NCBI GenBank assembly: GCA_030705665.1
Contig: JAUZQA010000290.1
Span: forward strand, 1-5,687
Origin: Bacillota bacterium
GTDB lineage: Bacteria > Bacillota > Bacilli > Bacillales_B > DSM-18226
Length of the DNA: 5,687 nucleotides
Direction of reading: 5' to 3'
Translations under genes and position numbers: made by a program
The notes under the pieces: model-generated
The model's input: the letters and a program-made list of their open reading frames with translations, nothing else
Told to the model about the DNA's origin: nothing
Database searches by the model: none
Shown here: in pieces, positions 1 to 4,957 of the stretch
Numbering within the stretch: position 1 is the first letter of the stretch
How the letters are laid out: each line of letters begins with the position of its first letter

Positions 1-62
1 GCCGAGGAGGCTCCCCTATACCCCGGCGGAAAGCAAGTGCCTGGAGTGGAAATCAACAGGCC
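1..62. repeat. Right part of a Bacillaceae GC-rich interspersed repeat, cut by the window edge
   Basis: This stretch is clearly richer in G and C than the AT-rich DNA after it. It carries a run of short words in a fixed order that I recognise from a dispersed non-coding repeat seen in many Bacillaceae genomes: GCCGAGGAGGCT, then CGGCGGAAAGC, then GTGCCTGGAGTGGAAATCAAC. Other copies known to me have a left half partly complementary to this right half, so the whole unit can fold into a long stem. That left half would lie before base 1. I see no reading frame or transposase in it. The family identification is from memory and not from a search. The exact right boundary (near 57-62) is an estimate, made where the composition turns AT-rich. 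Confidence 0.6.
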
Positions 63-138
63 AATTTAACACAGCTATACCTAAAAAAGTTAACCATATT
101 GTGAAGGTTAAAAACAAATGAAAATTCCGCGAATAATA

Positions 139-169
139 TTGCCACAATTTAAATTAAATATGTTATACT
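139..169 (+). promoter_or_regulatory. Probable gapB promoter (extended -10)
   Basis: A strong extended -10 element is visible: TG at 161-162 followed after one base by TATACT at 164-169. The best -35 candidate is TTGCCA at 139-144, with a 19-base spacer. This is longer than ideal, but the TG extension could compensate. Transcription would start near base 175, giving a leader of about 48 bases before the gapB start. The -10 element lies wholly inside a CcpN-like operator, which fits a repressor acting directly on polymerase. The -10 call is firmer than the -35 call. Confidence 0.6.
159..169 (+). promoter_or_regulatory. CcpN-like operator 1, overlapping the gapB -10 element
   Basis: TATGTTATACT matches every position of the CcpN operator consensus as I recall it from B. 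subtilis (TRTGHYATAYW). CcpN represses gapB and pckA during growth on glucose and other glycolytic sugars. The site contains the whole extended -10 of the probable gapB promoter. That CcpN binds here is inference from the match and from the known regulation of gapB. Confidence 0.65.
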
Positions 170-191
170 ATTTGTATCAAAACGATGAATG

Positions 192-202
192 AGTATAACA
201 TT
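192..202 (-). promoter_or_regulatory. CcpN-like operator 2, inverted, in the gapB leader
   Basis: Read on the minus strand this is AATGTTATACT, which matches the recalled CcpN consensus at ten of eleven positions; only the first base differs. With operator 1 it makes a perfect 10-base inverted repeat, ATGTTATACT at 160-169 and AGTATAACAT at 192-201. The centres of the two sites are 33 bases apart, about three helical turns, so bound proteins would lie on nearly the same face of the DNA. The predicted transcript starts after the first arm, so the symmetry is a DNA feature and not an RNA hairpin. Confidence 0.6.
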
Positions 203-222
203 AATGTGGAAGGAGCCGTCAA

Positions 223-1254
223 ATGAAGGCAAGAATTGCAATCAACGGTTTTGGAAGAATTGGAAGAATGGTTTTTAGAAAAGCGATCATGGAAGATAAG
301 CTTGAAATTGCTGCTATAAATGCAAGTTATCCTGCTGAAACATTAGCACATTTAATAAAATATGATTCTATTCATGGCCCGTTCAATGGTGAAGTCATTG
401 CATTGGAAAATGAATTAATTGTAAATGGAAAAAGAGTAAAGTTATTAAGTAATCGGAACCCAGAACAGCTTCCATGGGGAGAAATGGGTGTTGATATTGT
501 AATAGAAGCAACGGGGAAATTTAATGCTCGTGAAAAAGCAAGTTTACATCTAGATGCTGGTGCAAAGAAAGTTATATTAACAGCACCAGGTAAAAATGAA
601 GATGTAACCATCGTCATGGGGGTAAATGACGATATGCTGGATATTGAAAAACATCAAATCATTTCAAATGCATCTTGTACAACAAACTGTCTTGCTCCGG
701 TTGCCAAAGTTCTGGATGAGAAATTTGGAATCGAGAACGGGCTGATGACAACCATTCATGCCTATACGAATGATCAAAAAAATATTGACAATCCACATAA
801 AGATTTACGCCGTGCACGTGCCTGTGCCCAATCGATCATTCCAACGACAACAGGGGCTGCCAAAGCGTTGGCATTAGTTTTACCGCAGTTAAAAGGAAAA
901 CTGCATGGTCTTTCACTGCGTGTGCCAACACCTAACGTTTCACTTGTTGATTTAGTTGTAGATTTAAAAAAGAATGTAACAGCAGAGGAAGTTAATAGTG
1001 CTTTTATCGAAGCGGCAAATGGACCATTAAAGGGAATTCTAGGATTTACCACTGAACCGTTAGTTTCTGTGGATTTTAATACAAATGAACACTCAGCCAT
1101 TATTGATGGGTTGACAACAATGGTGATGGGCACAAACAAAGTAAAGGTTTTGGCCTGGTACGATAATGAGTGGGGATATTCTAGCCGGGTTGTAGACTTA
1201 ACTCTTCACGTAGCAAAAGAAATGGCAAAGATATCAAGGGTTAAAGTAAGTTAA
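223..1254 (+). CDS. gapB: Glyceraldehyde-3-phosphate dehydrogenase, NADP-type, gluconeogenic (GapB)
   Basis: This cytosolic enzyme converts 1,3-bisphosphoglycerate and NADPH to glyceraldehyde 3-phosphate in gluconeogenesis, and can run in reverse. The 343 residues are the full family length. The N-terminal Rossmann fold begins with NGFGRIGR at residues 8-15. The catalytic cysteine is Cys152 in SNASCTTNC and its partner is His179 in TTIHAYT. Substrate-binding segments are TTTGAAKA (208-215), LRVPTPN with Arg233, and WYDNEWGYS (312-320). NAD-dependent glycolytic enzymes carry an Asp after the second strand (typically NDLTD); here the segment is NASYP with Ala34, the pattern of the NADP-preferring GapB group. 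AAGGAG at 210-215, seven bases before the ATG, supports the start. The gene is monocistronic by context: its own promoter with CcpN-like operators lies upstream and a strong terminator follows. The NADP preference is inferred from sequence. Confidence 0.95.
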   Translation: MKARIAINGFGRIGRMVFRKAIMEDKLEIAAINASYPAETLAHLIKYDSIHGPFNGEVIALENELIVNGKRVKLLSNRNPEQLPWGEMGVDIVIEATGKFNAREKASLHLDAGAKKVILTAPGKNEDVTIVMGVNDDMLDIEKHQIISNASCTTNCLAPVAKVLDEKFGIENGLMTTIHAYTNDQKNIDNPHKDLRRARACAQSIIPTTTGAAKALALVLPQLKGKLHGLSLRVPTPNVSLVDLVVDLKKNVTAEEVNSAFIEAANGPLKGILGFTTEPLVSVDFNTNEHSAIIDGLTTMVMGTNKVKVLAWYDNEWGYSSRVVDLTLHVAKEMAKISRVKVS

Positions 1255-1287
1255 AAAAAATTGCTGCCAAATGGCAGCAATTTTTTT
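1254..1287 (+). terminator. Rho-independent terminator of gapB
   Basis: A perfect stem, AATTGCTGCC at 1259-1268 and GGCAGCAATT at 1273-1282, has a four-base loop (AAAT). It is extended by A residues upstream pairing with the T run that ends at 1287. It begins immediately after the gapB stop codon. Because A and T runs flank both sides it could also stop transcription on the minus strand. It isolates gapB from the downstream genes. Confidence 0.93.
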
Positions 1288-1301
1288 GCGCTTATCAGGG
1301 C

Positions 1302-1336
1302 TTGAAAATGAACGAGCTAGGAAAAAAGGATATAAT
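1302..1336 (+). promoter_or_regulatory. Possible promoter for the 123-residue hypothetical gene
   Basis: A consensus -10 hexamer, TATAAT, lies at 1331-1336, 51 bases before the start of the next gene and after the gapB terminator. The clearest -35-like word is TTGAAA at 1302-1307, but the 23-base spacing is too long for normal sigma-A use, and words at 16-18 bases are poor. The -10 may be real with a weak -35 or an activator, or the match may be chance in AT-rich DNA. Confidence 0.3.
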
Positions 1337-1387
1337 AAATTAAAAATGTTTTAATACTTCTTTTAATGCACTATTGGAGGATGAGCA

Positions 1388-1759
1388 ATGGCAATTACAG
1401 ATATTTTCTTACGATATAAAAAAGAAATTGAAACAAATGACAAGCAGAGGGATGAAAGTTTAAAAACCCATTATTACAAAGGGAATGCAAATCAAATCTT
1501 TGAAAAGGTCGAACAGATTATTTCTAACGATGCTGATTGTAACATTACAACTATTTCGAAAGAACACGGTGAAATAGCATTTGAAATCGGTAAACCAATT
1601 CCGTGTTTTATGGTAGCAACAATTATATCGGCCAAGCCTTTAGAAACAGCAGTGGATTTTACCATTTCTACAGAGAAAATTTCCCTTTTTGGAGTATATC
1701 CAGCTTTAAGAAAAAGAATCATTTCGTTCTATGACCGCCTAAACAAACTACATACTTAA
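1388..1759 (+). CDS. Conserved hypothetical cytosolic protein, 123 residues
   Basis: I cannot assign a function. The protein is soluble in appearance, with no signal peptide or membrane segment. The N-terminal 30 residues are charged and probably helical (RYKKEIETNDKQRDE). HYYKGN follows at 28-33, then a helix to about residue 46. A strand-rich core has HGEIAFE (60-66), FMVATIIS (74-81) and PLETAVDFTIST (84-95), and the C-terminal helix contains RKRIISFYDRL (108-118). The pattern HYYK, then GEI, then a hydrophobic strand and P-x-E-TAVDF resembles, from memory, small Bacillaceae proteins annotated only as cytosolic proteins. GGAGG at 1376-1380, seven bases before the ATG, supports the start. 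No terminator is visible behind it, so read-through into nrdR is possible. It lies where B. subtilis has speD but shares nothing visible with S-adenosylmethionine decarboxylase, and no speD-sized frame fits nearby. Confidence 0.8.
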   Translation: MAITDIFLRYKKEIETNDKQRDESLKTHYYKGNANQIFEKVEQIISNDADCNITTISKEHGEIAFEIGKPIPCFMVATIISAKPLETAVDFTISTEKISLFGVYPALRKRIISFYDRLNKLHT

Positions 1760-1795
1760 ATTGGCGGGACTGGTAAAATTTCATCATAGTTGTAC

Positions 1796-1824
1796 TTGTT
1801 TTACATTGTTCTTTTTAATATGAT
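1796..1824 (+). promoter_or_regulatory. Candidate distal promoter for nrdR-dnaB-dnaI
   Basis: TTGTTT at 1796-1801 and TATGAT at 1819-1824 are separated by exactly 17 bases, a plausible sigma-A arrangement. Only the first three bases of the -35 agree with consensus; the -10 has one mismatch. A transcript from here would have a leader of about 125 bases before nrdR. The spacer from 1760 to 1955 holds no gene that I can support. Besides this candidate and the proximal one, I see only a weak imperfect pairing, GCGCTAAG at 1867-1874 with CTTGCGC at 1898-1904. Confidence 0.35.
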
Positions 1825-1906
1825 AAAGATGTATAAATTCTTGATTTTGAGAAAATGACTACACAGCGCTAAGCAATCGTGTACTTCACTGATGGCACTT
1901 GCGCTT

Positions 1907-1936
1907 TTATATCATTAGGATATTTTTTGTTACAAT
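1907..1936 (+). promoter_or_regulatory. Candidate proximal promoter for nrdR-dnaB-dnaI
   Basis: An extended -10, TG at 1928-1929 then TACAAT at 1931-1936, lies 20 bases before the nrdR start. The -35 is weak: TTATAT at 1907-1912 is 18 bases away. Transcription would start near 1942, giving a very short leader that would begin at or inside the ribosome binding site GGAGTGA (1943-1949). That makes this candidate doubtful unless the start point falls a little earlier. Confidence 0.35.
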
Positions 1937-1955
1937 GGATTTGGAGTGATTATTC

Positions 1956-2417
1956 ATGAAATGCCCTTCATGTCAAAATTATGGTACACGAGTGCTTGAT
2001 TCCCGGCCTGTTGACGAGGGGCGGGCTACAAGAAGAAGGCGAGAATGCGAAGAATGCGGATATCGCTTTACGACTTTTGAAAAGATAGAGGATATACCAC
2101 TGATTGTTGTTAAAAAGGATGGAACGCGGGAAGAATTTAGCCGAGAGAAAATTTTACGCGGGTTAATTAAAGCGTGTGAGAAAAGGCCAGTAGCCTTGAA
2201 AGATCTTGAGGATATTACCCAAGGGGTGGAAAAAGATATCCGCAGTCAAGGTATTTCCGAAATTAAAAGTGATGAAGTTGGAGAAATGGTGATGGACAGG
2301 CTTGCATCTGTTGATGAAGTTGCCTATGTCCGCTTTGCCTCGGTTTATCGTCAATTTAAAGATATAAATGTTTTTATTGAAGAACTAAAAGAATTAATTA
2401 AGAAAGAGAACTCCTAG
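1956..2417 (+). CDS. nrdR: Transcriptional repressor NrdR of ribonucleotide reductase genes
   Basis: NrdR is a nucleotide-sensing repressor. It binds ATP or dATP in an ATP-cone domain and, according to that state, binds NrdR boxes before nrd operons to limit dNTP synthesis. The 153 residues are the normal family length. The N-terminal zinc ribbon is complete, with Cys3, Cys6, Cys31 and Cys34, and contains the typical basic stretch RATRRRREC. The ATP-cone covers about residues 49-139, opening with [13 protein letters not shown] and ending with [20 protein letters not shown] at 1943-1949 is the ribosome binding site. dnaB follows after 49 bases with no terminator, as in B. subtilis, where this gene was called ytcG. 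I see no NrdR box in the window, so its targets lie elsewhere. Confidence 0.96.
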   Translation: MKCPSCQNYGTRVLDSRPVDEGRATRRRRECEECGYRFTTFEKIEDIPLIVVKKDGTREEFSREKILRGLIKACEKRPVALKDLEDITQGVEKDIRSQGISEIKSDEVGEMVMDRLASVDEVAYVRFASVYRQFKDINVFIEELKELIKKENS

Positions 2418-2447
2418 GGGCTAAAGATATTTGGCTCCTTATTCTTT

Positions 2448-2456
2448 GAAGGAAGG
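2448..2456 (+). promoter_or_regulatory. Ribosome binding site that decides the dnaB start
   Basis: GAAGGAAGG lies ten bases before ATG 2467. It offers AGGAAGG pairing to the 16S tail, although at slightly long spacing. The alternative start, TTG 2431, has only GGGG at 2417-2420 before it, overlapping the nrdR stop codon. The GAAGGAAGG site and the protein comparison given under dnaB together favour ATG 2467. Confidence 0.6.
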
Positions 2457-2466
2457 TTTGAGCGCT

Positions 2467-3867
2467 ATGGGGCAGCATTGGCAGGAACTTGTTCCAATTG
2501 ATCGTTATATGGTTCATGCAAGTGGGCTCCTTTATGAGTATGATCGAAAAGTGCTGACTTTTTTGTATCAGCCGCTGATTGGGCCAGTTTGTTTAAGCTT
2601 ATACATGACATTATGGGCGGAGCTTGAAGAAAATCGTTTATGGTCAGAATCCTCTTCCCATCACATTTTAATGAATATGCTGGGGATAAATTTAAAGGAT
2701 ATATATGAAGCGAGACTTAAGCTGGAAGGTATTGGCCTTCTTAAAACGTTAGTAAAGGAAGAAGATGAAATCCGTTCCTTTATTTACGAATTGCAGCCTC
2801 CTTTAACACCGGAACAGTTTTTTTTAGATGGAATGTTAAATATTTATTTATACAGAAGAATTGGCAAAAATCATTTTTTTCGTCTGAAGCAATTTTTCAG
2901 CGATAATAGAATATCTGCGAAGGAAGATTATAGTGATGTCACGAGAGCCTTTCAGGATGTATATGCCTCCGCTACGCCAAAGACACTGAAATATATGCAG
3001 GATATTTCAAGTGAATTAAATGCTGATGATGAAAAAAATTTTATCGGGCGTAAAAAGCAAAATGGAATTCAAATTGATTCTAATCATTTTGATTTCGATT
3101 TGTTAATGGAAGGTTTTAATGAATCACTCCTGCCTAAAAAGGCAATCAATCAGAAGGTAAAGGATGCTATCAGCAATTTGGCCTTCCTTTATGATATTGA
3201 TGCGATCCAAATGAAGAAATTCTTATTAGATGCTTTTAATCCAAGCAATGACGAAATTGATATTGATGAATTAAGAAAAGCTGCTCGTAATTGGTATCAA
3301 TTTGTAAACTATGATGAACTTCCTGGTCTTATTGAAAGGATTCAGCCAGTTAGATATCAGGTCCAACAAGAGGAACCAAAGACTCCGGAGGAAAGACAAA
3401 TCCGATATTATGAAACCACCAGCCCTTTAAAGCTTTTAAAGGATCGATACAACGGAGGGGAACCAGCTGTAGCGGATTTGCAATTAGTTGAAAGCCTGCT
3501 AATTAATCAAAACCTTCTCCCTGGAGTTGTAAATGTTTTAATTGATTTTGTACTGATTAAAACAGATATGAAATTAACGAAAAACTATGTTGAAAGAATA
3601 GCTGGGCAGTGGGCCAGGAAAAATGTAAAGACCGTAAAAGAAGCAATGGACTTAGCGAAAAAAGAAAATGCCGCCAAAGCTGACCAAGCTGAAGGAAAAA
3701 GTAAGACAAAATACACCAAACAAAAACCAATCAGAACTGAAATTTTACCTGATTGGTTTGATGAAGACCCAAGTAAGTCAGTAGAATTAAATCAAAATGA
3801 AAATAATGCAAAGTTTGAGAATAAAAAAAGAAAACTAGAAGATAGACTTAGAGCGCTTCGTGAATAG
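2467..3867 (+). CDS. dnaB: Replication initiation and membrane attachment protein DnaB (Gram-positive type)
   Basis: This is the Firmicutes helicase co-loader, not the helicase called DnaB in E. coli. Together with DnaD and DnaI it brings the replicative helicase (DnaC in B. subtilis) onto DNA at oriC and at restart sites; it associates with the membrane. The frame is open from TTG 2431, but MGQHWQELVPIDRYMV at ATG 2467 aligns with the B. subtilis start, which I recall as MADYWKDVLPVDPYVV. That gives 466 residues, close to the usual size. The N-terminal winged-helix region (about 1-135) includes YQPLIGP (34-40) and SLYMTLW (44-50). A second helical DnaB/DnaD-type region spans roughly 195-290. 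The C-terminal DnaB_2 domain, about 314-395, holds the DNA-binding signature YxxxIxxxW as Tyr374, Ile378 and Trp382. A charged, Lys/Glu-rich tail follows to 466. The gene sits directly before dnaI, 11 bases apart. Confidence 0.93.
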   Translation: MGQHWQELVPIDRYMVHASGLLYEYDRKVLTFLYQPLIGPVCLSLYMTLWAELEENRLWSESSSHHILMNMLGINLKDIYEARLKLEGIGLLKTLVKEEDEIRSFIYELQPPLTPEQFFLDGMLNIYLYRRIGKNHFFRLKQFFSDNRISAKEDYSDVTRAFQDVYASATPKTLKYMQDISSELNADDEKNFIGRKKQNGIQIDSNHFDFDLLMEGFNESLLPKKAINQKVKDAISNLAFLYDIDAIQMKKFLLDAFNPSNDEIDIDELRKAARNWYQFVNYDELPGLIERIQPVRYQVQQEEPKTPEERQIRYYETTSPLKLLKDRYNGGEPAVADLQLVESLLINQNLLPGVVNVLIDFVLIKTDMKLTKNYVERIAGQWARKNVKTVKEAMDLAKKENAAKADQAEGKSKTKYTKQKPIRTEILPDWFDEDPSKSVELNQNENNAKFENKKRKLEDRLRALRE

Positions 3868-3874
3868 GAGGTGA
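3866..3874 (+). promoter_or_regulatory. dnaI ribosome binding site overlapping the dnaB stop codon
   Basis: AGGAGGTGA is a near-complete complement of the 16S rRNA tail. Its first two bases are the last two of the dnaB stop codon TAG, and ATG 3879 follows four bases after it. The spacing from the core AGGAGG is seven bases. The overlap suggests translational coupling, which would help match the amounts of the two partner proteins DnaB and DnaI. Confidence 0.8.
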
Positions 3875-3878
3875 AAGG

Positions 3879-4808
3879 ATGGAAAAGATTAATCAAACAT
3901 TAAAACGATTAGCTGCAAGTGACAAATTTCAGGAAAGATATTCAAAAATGAAAAACCAAGTTCTGCAGCATCCTGATATTAAAGCTTTTTTAGCAGAGAA
4001 TAGCGGCAGAATTAATCAGGAAATGATTGAGAAAAGCATCATAAAGCTTTTCGAGTTTACCAATCAAAACAAAGATTGCGATCAGTGTCCGAGCTTGGAG
4101 GGCTGCGTGAATATTTTGAAAGGGTATGAGCCCAAATTGGTTCTTACTCAAAATATCATTGATGTTCATTATGTCCCTTGTAAAAGAAAAATTATGGAAG
4201 ACGAAAAAAGAAAAAATGAGCGGCTTATTAAAAGTTTATATGTTCCAAAAGATATTTTGAATGCAACATTAGATGAATTTGAGGATGACCCTGGACGGGA
4301 AGCGGCTTTGGATAAGGCTATTTCGTTTTTAGAAAATTTGAATGCCGGGAAAAAACCAAAAGGATTATATTTTTACGGGAACTTCGGTGTAGGGAAATCC
4401 TATTTGCTTGGAGCTATTGCAAATGAACTAGCCAAAAGGCAAATTTCTTCCATGATTGTTTATGTTCCTGAACTATTTCGTGAACTCAAAAGTTCTATTG
4501 GGGATTCCACTTTAAACGAAAAGATAGAAGCTTTAAAAACAGAACAAATTCTCATGCTCGATGATATTGGGGCAGAAGCGGTTTCAAGTTGGACAAGAGA
4601 TGAAATTCTCGGTCCAATCCTCCAATTTCGCATGCTTGAAAATCTGCCTACTTTTTTTACTTCAAATTTTGACCATAATGAGCTGGAACATCATTTGACC
4701 TACAGTCAGCGCGGTGAAGAAGAAAAGATGAAGGCGCGCCGAATCATGGAGCGGATTCGTTACTTAAGCGAACCAGTCAAATTGATTGGTTCGAATCGCA
4801 GAAATTAG
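3879..4808 (+). CDS. dnaI: Helicase loader DnaI (AAA+ ATPase)
   Basis: DnaI binds the replicative helicase hexamer and, with DnaB and DnaD, loads it onto single-stranded DNA at initiation; it is functionally like E. coli DnaC. The 309 residues are full length. The N-terminal helicase-interaction domain (about 1-105) carries a zinc-binding cluster: Cys67, Cys70, Cys76, His97 and Cys101. Which four bind zinc I cannot decide from sequence. A linker leads to the AAA+ domain (about 125-309). Its Walker A is GNFGVGKS at 167-174 and its Walker B is ILMLDD ending at Asp228-Asp229. The sensor I segment FFTSN ends at Asn263, and KARRIMERIRYL at 285-296 includes likely arginine-finger residues Arg287/Arg288 and Arg292. 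All motifs are intact, so the ATPase should be active. The gene closes the nrdR-dnaB-dnaI unit, with a terminator about 40 bases downstream. Confidence 0.96.
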   Translation: MEKINQTLKRLAASDKFQERYSKMKNQVLQHPDIKAFLAENSGRINQEMIEKSIIKLFEFTNQNKDCDQCPSLEGCVNILKGYEPKLVLTQNIIDVHYVPCKRKIMEDEKRKNERLIKSLYVPKDILNATLDEFEDDPGREAALDKAISFLENLNAGKKPKGLYFYGNFGVGKSYLLGAIANELAKRQISSMIVYVPELFRELKSSIGDSTLNEKIEALKTEQILMLDDIGAEAVSSWTRDEILGPILQFRMLENLPTFFTSNFDHNELEHHLTYSQRGEEEKMKARRIMERIRYLSEPVKLIGSNRRN

Positions 4809-4850
4809 AAGCTATAGTCCTGTAATCAACATAAAAGATCGTTAGAGAAT

Positions 4851-4878
4851 AAAAACCGCCAGTTGCTGGCGGTTTTTT
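4851..4878 (+). terminator. Rho-independent terminator of the nrdR-dnaB-dnaI operon
   Basis: A perfect stem, CCGCCAG at 4856-4862 and CTGGCGG at 4866-4872, has a three-base loop (TTG). It is flanked by A5 before and T6 after, which lengthen the pairing. It lies about 40 bases after the dnaI stop and separates the operon from ytxC. The A and T runs on both sides could allow function in either direction. Confidence 0.93.
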
Positions 4879-4943
4879 CGTATTTGCAGTTACTTCTATT
4901 TCAGCCAAGTTCCCCATATACATAAATTACAGAAATGTGAATG

Positions 4944-4951
4944 AAGGGGGG
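4944..4951 (+). promoter_or_regulatory. Ribosome binding site that decides the ytxC start
   Basis: AAGGGGGG lies six bases before TTG 4958 and only three bases before the in-frame GTG 4955. Normal Bacillus spacing favours the TTG. No in-frame ATG occurs until about residue 45, which has no such site before it, so a non-ATG start is required to keep the conserved N terminus. Confidence 0.7.
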
Positions 4952-4957
4952 ATTGTG

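Noticed and set aside
89..111. Short inverted repeat TTAACC ... GGTTAA upstream of the gapB promoter
   Set aside because: The arms are only six bases, with a ten-base AT-rich spacer, and match no operator that I know.
372..617. Open frame on the minus strand inside gapB (81 codons)
   Set aside because: It lies wholly opposite a well-conserved enzyme gene, and its product shows no recognisable motif. It is a shadow of gapB codon use.
774..1139. Open frame on the minus strand inside gapB (121 codons)
   Set aside because: It is antisense to the conserved catalytic domain of GapB and shows no independent coding sign or family resemblance.
1492..1722. Minus-strand frame opposite the 123-residue gene
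   Set aside because: The plus-strand frame has a good ribosome binding site and a conserved-looking protein; the opposite frame has neither.
1735..1766. CCGCC ... GGCGG pairing across the end of the 123-residue gene
   Set aside because: A five-base stem with a loop of over 20 bases and no following T run is not a credible terminator.
1819..1858. Tiny open frame of about 12 codons in the spacer before nrdR
   Set aside because: It has no ribosome binding site and its length is expected by chance.
1760..1955. Possible remnant of speD
   Set aside because: The spacer is too short and I could not see any S-adenosylmethionine decarboxylase motif in it.
2163..2354. Minus-strand frame inside nrdR
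   Set aside because: It is antisense to the ATP-cone coding region, with no supporting motif.
3424..3442. Perfect inverted repeat CCTTTAAA-GCT-TTTAAAGG inside dnaB
   Set aside because: It is AT-rich, lies within codons for a conserved Pro-Leu-Lys-Leu-Leu-Lys stretch, and is explained by chance and codon use; it has no T run for termination.
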